Positions 1-7,992 of a DNA stretch of 37,444 nt are shown piece by piece. Source of the DNA: a virus; IMG/VR virus record IMGVR_UViG_3300030085_000960, positions 1 to 37,444 of that record; one strand, written 5' to 3'. How positions within the stretch are numbered: position 1 is the stretch's first letter; every line of letters starts with the position of its first letter. Both the position numbers and the translations under genes were made by a program. A model generated the notes under the pieces. The model was not told the origin of the DNA, ran no database searches, and saw nothing but the letters and a program-made list of their open reading frames with translations.

Positions 1-375
1 GTTTACAAACTTAGTAGCAAAACTACCCATAGCTACAGGATGATCTCTAAAGAACTCGAATATTTTTTGCCAATCATGATATTTAGCATGCAACGCAAAA
101 TCTTCGTTACAGCTAATATCATAAGTGGTGTACTCTGCATGGGTCTGATTAGGTTTATCTACTGGTGTAAAGTATGCATGATTATTAATCTCTGTTAATA
201 TATCACCGGTGTTTACAGCAATAGACAAACCTTTATCTTTATGACGTTTCATATAACAGTAAGAACAATTATACAAACAGCCATACCCAAAACTAGGAGA
301 TATAAAATCCGTAGATCTACCCGAAGGCCTTATCGTGAACGTTTTTCGTACATCCTTAGTTATTAGTTTTCCCAT
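1..375 (-). CDS. Radical SAM protein, spore photoproduct lyase-like (C-terminus beyond window)
   Basis: The visible N-terminal 125 residues contain the radical SAM cluster motif CX3CX2C (Cys33, Cys37, Cys40, in GCLYNCSYCY), which binds the 4Fe-4S cluster that cleaves S-adenosylmethionine. Further on, DISCNED followed about 30 residues later by ATKF matches the order seen in spore photoproduct lyase, where a Cys in a similar context donates a hydrogen atom; Cys89 would be its equivalent. Family members repair UV-induced thymine dimers of the spore photoproduct type. A non-sporulating phage host has no obvious need for that substrate, so the true target is open. The start overlaps the end of the rIIA-like gene by 13 bp, which suggests co-transcription and coupled translation. 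The gene runs off the left edge. The radical SAM call is firm; the lyase-like assignment is likely. Confidence 0.8.
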   Translation of the reverse strand, partial: MGKLITKDVRKTFTIRPSGRSTDFISPSFGYGCLYNCSYCYMKRHKDKGLSIAVNTGDILTEINNHAYFTPVDKPNQTHAEYTTYDISCNEDFALHAKYHDWQKIFEFFRDHPVAMGSFATKFVN

Positions 376-3104
376 ATTTCTCTAGATTTAGCTCTTAGAT
401 AAACTCTGATTTCTTTCTCGAGTTCAGGAGACATATCACATTCTCTGTTCTCAAGACATCCTAGCTCATCTAGTAGCGGTTTAACTTCTTCTGCAAATTC
501 TACAATATTATTATACTTAGCTAATATAGTCAAATCTGCGGCTTTAGCCTCACCAATATCTGACAAAACAAACAGTTCTTTAGACTTTTCTTGTATCAAA
601 TCTGGATCATCACACTGTTGTATAAACTGTTGAAACTCAAACAGTTTGTCCATGTGTTTAATTAGATCTGGTGCCATATCACGAGCAGTTCTGTACTCCC
701 ATTCAGAGTAATTATCATTACGTAAATCTAGCAGCTCACAATAGTCTTTTTGTAGCTCAGGATGTATACATCCAAGACCTTGCATAAATCTAAATAGGTT
801 TATCTTTTCTAGTTTATGCGCAGTGTAATATTTAACAAGTGAATTATCCATAGTATATCCGTTTTTATCTGTTAGTTGTAAAAATAGTTCGTCGATGTGT
901 TTGACATTAGGGTTTTGTGTAATAAACTTAACCTTGTTTTGACTAACACGTATAAGTTGTGGTGTATCCCATCCTTGTTTAGGATCAGCAGCCCACTCCT
1001 CATACTCACCTTTCTTATCCCACCTCATAAATCTAACAGGCGGATGCTCATACCAATAAATAGGATAATCACAAGAATTTCTTTGATTACCATTAGCATA
1101 CCAACTAGATTTTGGATAAACTTCTTTAAAACTTGGCACAGTGTTTTTTAGTAACATTGCAGCAACTCTCATTTTATCTTCATCTTCTTTAGTACAATAA
1201 TAGATACGAGTAGAACTAGCCATAAGATCTTTTGCTTTAGGTTCTATCTTCTCTAGTGTAAGTCTATCATCTTTACGATGATCCCACCTAAGAGTATATG
1301 CAACCATTCTTTTCTCTATCTCACGACGTTCTGCAGCTGTTAGATTAGAATACTTAGACTTTTCTTCGTCTTCTAGCTCTTGTTCTTTACAGTCTGCAAT
1401 AAACTCATCAGGAACTACAACACTGTCATAGTCTTTGTACCACTCTGATTGTGTAATAAAATTAAATACCGCTGTACGTTTAGCAAGAACTCTATTCTTC
1501 TCTTTTATAACAAAAGATTTATCTGTAGCTTTTATCAAATCCTCTTTAAAATGCTCGTCTAAGTCTATTCTACTAAATGTTACAACACTATTAAGAGAAT
1601 AGCTATCTTCTGTGTCTTTCTTCATAAGATACAAATCTTTGTATTTACTAAACTGCTCTTTTCTAAAGTATAAATGTTTAGCATCAATACCGTGCCATTC
1701 TTTAACAGGCTCTCTGTCTATCTTACCATTTATTCTTAGAGGCTTCATTAGTTTAAAACCTTCAAATAGTTTATTAGCTGGTCCGTACACAATTCTAGGA
1801 TCAGGCTCAAACCTAGGTTTAATTAGGTCTCTGTCAATGATACGAGCAATTTTATTTAGAACTTTATTTTCATCACTATCACCTGATATAATAGACCTAC
1901 ACTTATCAATCCACTTAAGAAAGTCTTTCTCTTTAAGCTGTTCTTGAACCATGTCACTAGCCTCTTGTGCAGCAGCCATAATAACACTTTTGATGTATTT
2001 CTTAGTAGCCTCATTCCATATAACTTTCTCACGAGATGGAGTAACATCTACACCCTCTTGCAATACAGTCTCTGTACCATCTTCGTTAGTGATCACCTGT
2101 CTAGCGGGACACTTGAAGGCAATAGAACCATACATTTGCTGCATCTCTAGCTCTTTGAAGTCAATATAGCCATAGTTAATACCTGTACTAGCATTCTTAT
2201 CTTTTACAAGAACAATATGCGGCTTACTAAAATAGTAACTATCTGCAACTATAAGATTCTCAGAGTTATGTAATATTTCAGCTTTAAAATGTATATCTCT
2301 ACATTCACCATCTTCGTATTTAATAGTAAAATTAACGTTGTCAAAATACAACAGCTGCTCTTCTACCGCATCTCTAAACTTGCTACGGTTGTGTTTCTTT
2401 ACACCAAAAGATATTGTAGTTTGATTTACCTCACTAGAATGTTCATAGTATACTTTAGTACCATCACTAAACGTTATGAATTTATTTTGCATACCTGTCT
2501 TTGCATTAAATGCTGGTATAATAAAATCAGTTTTGTAGTTGTAACAGTTACATTTAAAACGCATACCATTATATATAGTTTCTATAGTATAGAAATCTAC
2601 ACCTGTAGATAGTGCAGCTTTTGCACCTAGGCCAAAGGCACCGAAGTTCTCGCTTGTGTTACGCTTTGTAGAGTAACCGAGCTCTAGTATACCTTCTAGT
2701 CTTCTACCACCTATACCTACACCATAGTCTGTAACTGAAAATGTATCACAATATCCAACACCTTCGTTCTCTGTGTATAGTAGATCCACATGGTTTTTAC
2801 CATGCTGTAAATGTGCTAGACTATAATAGTTTATATCAAAGTTACTATCTTCATACTGCGCACCATGACGCTCGATGTAATAGTCTTTTACTTGCTTCTT
2901 ACCTGTTATAATCTCCAGTGCTACCTCTTTCTCACGCTGAGAGTCACATGCATTTGTTACAAGCTCCCTAATAGTAGACTGTATTGGCATAGAATACTGT
3001 GTTGACTGTAAAATGTCAAACACCATCTTCTCAGCGCCTTTGTTAATTTTCTTTGCTATGCCGGCGCTACCTTGCATAGGTTTATCAATAGTTTTAATAC
3101 TCAT
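363..3104 (-). CDS. rIIA-like GHKL-family ATPase
   Basis: A 913-residue protein with an N-terminal GHKL (Hsp90/histidine kinase/MutL type) ATP-binding domain. The N box is visible as RELVTNACD (Glu47, Asn51, Asp54), the G1 box as DYGVGIG (126-132) and the G2 box as FGAFGLGAK (154-162). Phage proteins of this kind are annotated as rIIA-like after T4 rIIA, which affects lysis inhibition and exclusion by resident prophages; the biochemical role of the family is poorly known. The remaining ~700 residues show no motif I recognise. It lies at the distal end of the leftward early block, after the small zinc-ribbon gene, and overlaps the radical SAM gene. Its ATG is preceded at 6 nt by the 14-nt leader AACCAATTAAACAC, which also precedes the next gene upstream. 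No rIIB partner is visible. Confidence 0.85.
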   Translation of the reverse strand: MSIKTIDKPMQGSAGIAKKINKGAEKMVFDILQSTQYSMPIQSTIRELVTNACDSQREKEVALEIITGKKQVKDYYIERHGAQYEDSNFDINYYSLAHLQHGKNHVDLLYTENEGVGYCDTFSVTDYGVGIGGRRLEGILELGYSTKRNTSENFGAFGLGAKAALSTGVDFYTIETIYNGMRFKCNCYNYKTDFIIPAFNAKTGMQNKFITFSDGTKVYYEHSSEVNQTTISFGVKKHNRSKFRDAVEEQLLYFDNVNFTIKYEDGECRDIHFKAEILHNSENLIVADSYYFSKPHIVLVKDKNASTGINYGYIDFKELEMQQMYGSIAFKCPARQVITNEDGTETVLQEGVDVTPSREKVIWNEATKKYIKSVIMAAAQEASDMVQEQLKEKDFLKWIDKCRSIISGDSDENKVLNKIARIIDRDLIKPRFEPDPRIVYGPANKLFEGFKLMKPLRINGKIDREPVKEWHGIDAKHLYFRKEQFSKYKDLYLMKKDTEDSYSLNSVVTFSRIDLDEHFKEDLIKATDKSFVIKEKNRVLAKRTAVFNFITQSEWYKDYDSVVVPDEFIADCKEQELEDEEKSKYSNLTAAERREIEKRMVAYTLRWDHRKDDRLTLEKIEPKAKDLMASSTRIYYCTKEDEDKMRVAAMLLKNTVPSFKEVYPKSSWYANGNQRNSCDYPIYWYEHPPVRFMRWDKKGEYEEWAADPKQGWDTPQLIRVSQNKVKFITQNPNVKHIDELFLQLTDKNGYTMDNSLVKYYTAHKLEKINLFRFMQGLGCIHPELQKDYCELLDLRNDNYSEWEYRTARDMAPDLIKHMDKLFEFQQFIQQCDDPDLIQEKSKELFVLSDIGEAKAADLTILAKYNNIVEFAEEVKPLLDELGCLENRECDMSPELEKEIRVYLRAKSREIWEN

Positions 3105-3123
3105 AAATTTGTGTTTAATTGGT

Positions 3124-3336
3124 TTATAATCCTAGACGTCTGTCTTCCATCATTGCTTCTGCTCTATCTTCTGCAATACGAGCTCTATACTCGTAATCCA
3201 CAATAGGCTCATCAAACTCTTCGTTACAAGAGTCACATTCATAGCTTTCGTCTGTTTCTGTGTAATGTGAGCCACAGCACGGGCTCAATAGCTCATCCCC
3301 GTCTGGAGGGGACAGCTTCCAGTTGTCATAATTCAT
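3124..3336 (-). CDS. Small zinc-ribbon protein
   Basis: A 70-residue acidic protein with two Cys pairs (Cys20-Cys21 and Cys34-x2-Cys37 in CDSCNEEF), consistent with a single zinc ribbon like those in small nucleic-acid-binding or adaptor proteins. It ends with a charged helix rich in Arg and Glu. It sits between the resolvase-like and rIIA-like genes in the leftward early operon. The same 14-nt leader found before the rIIA-like gene lies 6 nt upstream of its ATG. Specific function is unknown; zinc binding is inferred from the Cys spacing only. Confidence 0.7.
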   Translation of the reverse strand: MNYDNWKLSPPDGDELLSPCCGSHYTETDESYECDSCNEEFDEPIVDYEYRARIAEDRAEAMMEDRRLGL

Positions 3337-3359
3337 ATTTAAGTGTTTAATTGGTTAAA

Positions 3360-3809
3360 TTATAGTTGCTTAATAAGCTCTATAACCTCATCTACCTGTG
3401 TTTTATTTCTTGGCATAAATAATACATAGTGATGATTATTATCTTTCAAATGTTTTTTAAATAGTTTCCATCTCAACGGAAAAGACTCATTGGCATAGCC
3501 TTTTGTTTCAATGATAAACTTACCATTAGGATCAACAAAATCTGGGGTATAAGTTATAGCCCTTATTTTACTGCCTTTATTATATAGTTTCTTAGCTGTG
3601 CCTTCATAACATGCTTGCGGATATACCAAAGGCTCAAAGATTGTAAATGTGTGCTCTTCATAATCAACGTCAACTTCAGCTTTTTTTAGTCCCTTATAAC
3701 AATAAAGTTCTAAATTAGACTGAAAAGTTTTACCGTCATACGTACTTTTTTTAGCATTTTTTACTTTCTTACGTCCTGGTTTACTTCTAGCTTTCCTCTT
3801 CCACGCCAT
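3360..3809 (-). CDS. T7 endonuclease I-like Holliday-junction resolvase
   Basis: A 149-residue protein with the PD-(D/E)XK arrangement of T7 endonuclease I. Glu34 lies in FQSNLE, Asp90 in YTPDF, and Glu101 and Lys103 in IETKG. The order and spacing match Glu20, Asp55, Glu65 and Lys67 of the T7 enzyme, and the TPDF...NG.F..ETKG stretch is very similar. T7 endonuclease I cleaves branched DNA such as Holliday junctions, debranching replicating DNA before packaging and helping degrade host DNA. A basic N-terminus (about 20 residues rich in Lys and Arg) probably contacts DNA. The gene overlaps the end of the upstream metallophosphoesterase gene by 23 bp, so the two are likely translated together. 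All catalytic residues are present. Confidence 0.85.
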   Translation of the reverse strand: MAWKRKARSKPGRKKVKNAKKSTYDGKTFQSNLELYCYKGLKKAEVDVDYEEHTFTIFEPLVYPQACYEGTAKKLYNKGSKIRAITYTPDFVDPNGKFIIETKGYANESFPLRWKLFKKHLKDNNHHYVLFMPRNKTQVDEVIELIKQL

Positions 3810-4956
3810 AGCTCATTACATTTGTTTGGAGGTACCCTTCCAGCCCTCTGTTCTTATTCCATATAAAAGCTTGGCCACATCTAAGTGTTCCTACATAACC
3901 CTGAGTTTTATGCCAATTGTCATTAGCACAAATACTAGGAATAAATCTAACTTTAGTTCCCATGTATTCATTAAGCATTTCTTTATGCTTATGTCCACAA
4001 TGTACTTCCCTAACTTTACATCTACTCCACATCTCCGGTTGTTCTGTAGCAATTAATAGCGGTAATTCTTGCGCTTTCTCCTTGTCTCCATGCGTAAACA
4101 TAATCATATTTACACCATACTCATAATATTTACGTGTATCTAACGAATTATCTACAGTAATATTTTTATTGTTATGATATAAAGCATTTAAAACTTCTCC
4201 TACATAAAACATGCGCTCAAAGTCATGATTACCTTGCACTACAACTACATCTACCGGGGCATACTGTGCTAAATAATCTATAGCTTTTGTTACTAAGTGC
4301 CAGTATCCTCTAAAAGATTGACGCCATCGCATACTATCTTGTTGAGGTGTACCTTTAGTTGTAGCTCTACTCATACCTTCTGAGTTTAGACCATCATTAC
4401 CTACAGGTAATAAAAATCTATCTATCTCAAGACCATCAGCTTTTCTATGTAAATCTACTATAGCTTTCATATAGTGTTTTTCTATTGCTTCTGGTTCTTC
4501 ATCAGTAATTTTACCATAATGTATATCTGGTAATGATATTTCATACAGCACAGGATCTTTTGGCTTTGTATATTTAATCTTAGCTACTTTAGCAGATCTA
4601 TTCTTTATATAGTCTAATAACTCTTCTTTAACCTGGGGCTGTTCATGCCACTGATTATGTGTTACTATACTATAACGTTGTTCACCATTAAAGTTTTGCC
4701 AAAATTTAACAGACTTTACATCTGCCATTGTTAATCCGTTATCTAATAAATGTTTTGCAAATGCTTGGCTTTGACTAAGCTCATGGCCATTATCATTATT
4801 CATACGTTCTTGTACCCACTCTTCTGAAGTTACAAGCTTTTTACAATCTCTAATAATAGCTATGTCTACATCCCATTTATCAGCTAGGAACTGTGCTCCT
4901 TTTTTTAAGTATCCTTTTTTTGTTCTTAGTTTTTCAATAATTTCATCTCGTGTCAT
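3787..4956 (-). CDS. Calcineurin-like metallophosphoesterase
   Basis: A 389-residue protein with all the motifs of the dinuclear-metal phosphoesterase fold: DIH (Asp144, His146), GND (186-188), GNHD (242-245), HGD (289-291) and GHKH (321-324). The N-terminal ~130 residues are helical and without a motif I recognise; the start of the protein may be a small DNA-binding segment. Relatives include Mre11/SbcD nucleases and many phage phosphoesterases, so the substrate may be DNA ends or a nucleotide, but no SbcC-like partner is visible. It overlaps the primase gene upstream by 14 bp and the endonuclease I-like gene downstream by 23 bp, placing it in the replication and recombination operon. Enzyme class is firm; substrate is unknown. 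Confidence 0.85.
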   Translation of the reverse strand: MTRDEIIEKLRTKKGYLKKGAQFLADKWDVDIAIIRDCKKLVTSEEWVQERMNNDNGHELSQSQAFAKHLLDNGLTMADVKSVKFWQNFNGEQRYSIVTHNQWHEQPQVKEELLDYIKNRSAKVAKIKYTKPKDPVLYEISLPDIHYGKITDEEPEAIEKHYMKAIVDLHRKADGLEIDRFLLPVGNDGLNSEGMSRATTKGTPQQDSMRWRQSFRGYWHLVTKAIDYLAQYAPVDVVVVQGNHDFERMFYVGEVLNALYHNNKNITVDNSLDTRKYYEYGVNMIMFTHGDKEKAQELPLLIATEQPEMWSRCKVREVHCGHKHKEMLNEYMGTKVRFIPSICANDNWHKTQGYVGTLRCGQAFIWNKNRGLEGYLQTNVMSYGVEEES

Positions 4957-5944
4957 TTAATATGTTTTTAAGTTCAATGAACCCGCATGTCTTGCTTACT
5001 AAGTCTGATGGATCTTTAGACTGATAGTAGTCAGGTATGCATATGTTCGTAAAACCATATAAATCACAAATCTTTTTAGCCATAGCTTGGCCAGGGTTTG
5101 TAACCTTGTCGAAATCATTGTCGTATAAAATATCTATCTGGCTAAATCTTTCTTTTAGCTCAGTTACCAATTTAGCTGAAGGTATTTGCATTTCGCTCTG
5201 TAGTGCAATTGCATGATAACCTGCAGCATACAAACACATAACATCTTTGAGCGATGAAGTAATGATAAGTCTCTCACCTTTGTACGGGAGTTGGTTATAG
5301 CCTTGAACATCTGTCTTTTTTGTATTGCTTAACCACTTATTTTGTTCTTCATAAGGAGAATAAATTTTATATCGATTCTTGAATCTAAAAGCGTAAGTAA
5401 TTGATTTACAACTAAATCTGTTACTATTTACCCAGAAATGACTTATAGGTTCGACTCCAAACATAGTTAATATTTTTTTACTAACAAAATATTTCTTCCA
5501 AAAGTTTGCATCGTCTCTAGTCCACGGCCTACGTCGCTTCCTAAGTAATACTTCAGGTTTAATGTAATCTGGTGTTTTATTTTGTCTATAAGCCATTAGA
5601 CCCATAGTAAATTTTATACCAGCTTTCTTAGAACTTAGATTAAGATTGAAATCAGAATCGATAATGTTTAACGCAGAGTAAAAATCACAATTATATTTAA
5701 ACTTTACATAATTAAAGCAATCAAATGTGTGATCAGGAGAACCAAAGTCCTTATATAGTAACTTACCATTATACGGTATTATAGAAACTGTAGGTGAATT
5801 ATCCTTGCGGAGGTCACTCTTAAATTTCTTACCAAGTATTTTAAAGTTTGGGCAATAATACCTAAAAATGTCATACTCAGTAATTTTACTAAGTATGACA
5901 TCGGTATGTAGGTGATCGTTACTATCTCTACGATCAACGGCCAT
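4943..5944 (-). CDS. DNA primase with TOPRIM domain
   Basis: A 333-residue protein. The N-terminal ~115 residues resemble the fold before the TOPRIM domain of DnaG/T7 gp4-type primases but show no CHC2 zinc finger. A TOPRIM domain spans about residues 222-315: ERLIITSSLKD, then the DxD motif in YDNDFDK (about 275-278), then the KDPSDLV ending. In canonical DnaG the first motif carries a Glu; here the position reads Ser-Leu-Lys-Asp, a variant I believe also occurs in other phage primases of this kind. It would make RNA primers for the family A polymerase. It starts within the TAATG junction of the SSB-like gene upstream and overlaps the metallophosphoesterase by 14 bp. The window places helicase and primase in separate genes, unlike T7 gp4. 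Confidence 0.8.
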   Translation of the reverse strand: MAVDRRDSNDHLHTDVILSKITEYDIFRYYCPNFKILGKKFKSDLRKDNSPTVSIIPYNGKLLYKDFGSPDHTFDCFNYVKFKYNCDFYSALNIIDSDFNLNLSSKKAGIKFTMGLMAYRQNKTPDYIKPEVLLRKRRRPWTRDDANFWKKYFVSKKILTMFGVEPISHFWVNSNRFSCKSITYAFRFKNRYKIYSPYEEQNKWLSNTKKTDVQGYNQLPYKGERLIITSSLKDVMCLYAAGYHAIALQSEMQIPSAKLVTELKERFSQIDILYDNDFDKVTNPGQAMAKKICDLYGFTNICIPDYYQSKDPSDLVSKTCGFIELKNILNDTR

Positions 5945-6714
5945 TAGAAAGGAGCGCTCTCCGCTGGCTGTGCTGTAGTCCAGTCTTCTTCCTCACTAAT
6001 AGTGTCAGGAGTAACTAGACTAACGGTAGATACATGCTTACCCCACTTAAGGTCTGCATTGAAATCATGATTCTTAAACTGAGTATACTCATCATTAAGA
6101 GCTTTCATAAATAGATCATCTCTTTGTGGTCTAACTCTACCAAAATAACCAGTGTAAATACCTTGATACTTATCATCTTTTACACCGATCAATACTCTAA
6201 GTTCATTATTCTTAAGCGCCGTTGCTAGGTTCTTGATCTCTGTAACGTTACCGTTAACAATATCAGCCATGGTATCATAGTACACATTAGCACCTGCAGC
6301 AACATTTGCCCAAGCTTTTGTAAACTCAATTAGTTCTCTCTCGCCGTCATAAGCTTTTCTCTCACCGTCTTTCTTCCACCAGTCATAAGTTGGTGCATCA
6401 GCTGACCATGTAGATTGACCTACATTGTTTAGCCATAGAAACTTACCAGTTTGAGATTGTTTATGATTGTTCTTTAGAAACAAATCTAGTTTGAATTTAC
6501 CATCTTCATTTGCAAGCCAGAACGTTACTTTGTTCCATGCTTGATCATTGCTAGTACCTGAGTATGCAGGTTCTTGTTTTACATTTATATCTAGCGCATG
6601 TAATTCTGCCATTGTAGGGTTAACTGCAACAACTTTTACATTTGTTAGACCGGAGTAGAATTCTCTACCACCTCCTGATACCTCTTCGGTACTTGCATTA
6701 CTTTGTATTGCCAT
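5944..6714 (-). CDS. Probable single-stranded DNA-binding protein
   Basis: A 256-residue protein with no catalytic motif. It has many aromatic residues in its middle part (for example FLWLNN and YDWWKKDG) and ends in an acidic tail with a terminal Phe (EEEDW...ESAPF). An acidic tip ending in Phe is a hallmark of SSB proteins, used to recruit helicase, primase and polymerase. It is placed directly before the primase, sharing one base in a TAATG junction, and just after the DnaB/Sak4-like genes. Together these make an SSB role likely, but there is no OB-fold signature I can confirm by eye. An alternative is a gp32-like replication or recombination accessory protein. Confidence 0.6.
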   Translation of the reverse strand: MAIQSNASTEEVSGGGREFYSGLTNVKVVAVNPTMAELHALDINVKQEPAYSGTSNDQAWNKVTFWLANEDGKFKLDLFLKNNHKQSQTGKFLWLNNVGQSTWSADAPTYDWWKKDGERKAYDGERELIEFTKAWANVAAGANVYYDTMADIVNGNVTEIKNLATALKNNELRVLIGVKDDKYQGIYTGYFGRVRPQRDDLFMKALNDEYTQFKNHDFNADLKWGKHVSTVSLVTPDTISEEEDWTTAQPAESAPF

Positions 6715-6733
6715 ATCTATATATATTTAATTA

Positions 6734-7123
6734 TTAAAATTGTGTTAATTGATTATCGTCTGTAGATTCTATAGTATTTATTGTGTTAGCTATAGAGTCC
6801 ATAGCTGCCTCTTCGTTTACTTCAGTTTCTACTGTAGGCACAGGAATACTAGTCTGATTTGTATCATCTACATCTACTTCTGCAAATGTAGTATCATCTA
6901 CAAAAGTAAACGACAGTTTTCTAATCTTTTTAGCTTTCTTACCTTTTAGTGCAGGGTGCTCAAACATTTGTTTTACTTCCCATGCTTGTAAACTATACTT
7001 ATCTCTAATCCCATTACGGTCTATACCGTTATCTAGATCAGCTATAATCATACTAGTAGTTATTCTTGCTGGTGTCTCTTGTTTTACAACCCCACCAGGA
7101 GTTGGTTCATTCGCGTCTATCAT
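6734..7123 (-). CDS. Hypothetical acidic protein with possible N-terminal helix-turn-helix
   Basis: A 129-residue protein of unknown function. Residues about 22-60 (IIADLDNGIDRNGIRDKYSL, then VKQMFEHP) look like a helix-turn-helix of the kind that reads DNA or pairs with a replication protein. The C-terminal half is acidic, low in complexity and probably unstructured. It lies between the Sak4-like ATPase and the SSB-like gene with short spacers, so it is likely part of the replication/recombination operon. I do not recognise a family. Confidence 0.6.
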   Translation of the reverse strand: MIDANEPTPGGVVKQETPARITTSMIIADLDNGIDRNGIRDKYSLQAWEVKQMFEHPALKGKKAKKIRKLSFTFVDDTTFAEVDVDDTNQTSIPVPTVETEVNEEAAMDSIANTINTIESTDDNQLTQF

Positions 7124-7139
7124 AGTTTTCGTGATTTAA

Positions 7140-7862
7140 TTAGTCTATAAAAATTTTATCCCAAGCTAAAGGCATGGTTGCGCCTTTTAAATGTGCACAT
7201 CTAGAACCTGCAGTTACATCATCTAGAGAGTTAAAACTAACCATAGTTTGATCTTCTTCTCTAAATACATAACCTACAGCATCTGCATTAGCACATGTAA
7301 TTTGTTTAATCTTACCTGTAAGGTCAAGGTCTTTTACTGCTACCTCTTTACCTTTCTTCTCTAGCATTTTGTCTTTTAGATGACCTACAAGAATAATATG
7401 ATCTGCTAGTTTGTTTAGCTTATCAATCCATTCTTTGTATGCCATACGTAAATACAAATAACCAGCGCCGTTAGGCAATGACAACACAGACAGTCCTTCT
7501 TTCTTAACGTCAAAGTTCTTGCCCATAGGTGTCTTCTGATATATTGCTTTTGCATACTGCTCACACCACTCTTCTAGTTTAGAAATAGTGTCGATAGCAA
7601 CATACTTGTATGGTCTGCCCTGTTTCATGATCTCACCACCAATAGCTTGCAAGTCCTTAAGACTATTTGCTTTTACTTTTAGTGCATCGACCATATCAGA
7701 ACCATCCTCTAGATCTATAATCAAACAGTTGTCAAGCTGTGACAATACTGTAGTCTTACCGATCTTTGGTGGACCATATATAACCATATTCTTTGGCGAT
7801 TTACGGCTCGCCATAACCTTAACTTTAGGTAATTCCATAGTTTCCATATAATTAGTTTTCAT
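7140..7862 (-). CDS. Sak4-like RecA-fold ATPase (AAA_24 type)
   Basis: A 240-residue P-loop ATPase. Walker A is GPPKIGKTT (30-38). Walker B is the hydrophobic strand ending in YVAIDT (about 87-92). A second strand, HIILVGHLKDK (about 155-165), holds the sensor position. This layout fits phage Sak4-like single-strand annealing/recombination ATPases, which are short RecA-core proteins working with an SSB; an SSB-like gene follows two genes downstream. A second possible start lies at Met6. The first Met is preferred because it overlaps the small upstream gene by 11 bp, typical of the tight coupling in this operon. Other P-loop assignments remain possible. Confidence 0.75.
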   Translation of the reverse strand: MKTNYMETMELPKVKVMASRKSPKNMVIYGPPKIGKTTVLSQLDNCLIIDLEDGSDMVDALKVKANSLKDLQAIGGEIMKQGRPYKYVAIDTISKLEEWCEQYAKAIYQKTPMGKNFDVKKEGLSVLSLPNGAGYLYLRMAYKEWIDKLNKLADHIILVGHLKDKMLEKKGKEVAVKDLDLTGKIKQITCANADAVGYVFREEDQTMVSFNSLDDVTAGSRCAHLKGATMPLAWDKIFID

Positions 7863-7992
7863 ACCACACGCCCCAGATCTTATGTCCGCCTTGTGTAGTG
7901 TTTATTAATACTCTTTTTATTACTTTCTTCTCTTTAGTTTCGCTAGAACTCATATACTTAGGGTTCTTGCTATTTAATTTTCTTTTCTTCAT
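7852..7992 (-). CDS. Small basic protein, 46 residues
   Basis: A 46-codon reading frame starting MKKRKLNSKNP and ending GVWYEN. Its ATG forms an ATGA overlap with the stop codon of the DnaB gene, and its end overlaps the start of the Sak4-like gene by 11 bp. That double coupling fills the only gap between those two genes and is good evidence that it is real despite its length. The N-terminus is strongly basic (Lys and Arg), which hints at nucleic-acid or protein binding. No family is recognised. Confidence 0.65.
   Translation of the reverse strand: MKKRKLNSKNPKYMSSSETKEKKVIKRVLINTTQGGHKIWGVWYEN

Noticed and set aside
897-2612. Several rightward frames of 64-111 codons inside the rIIA-like gene, and similar antisense frames elsewhere
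   Set aside because: They lie antisense to genes with clear domains, have no neighbours or leaders and are explained as shadows.
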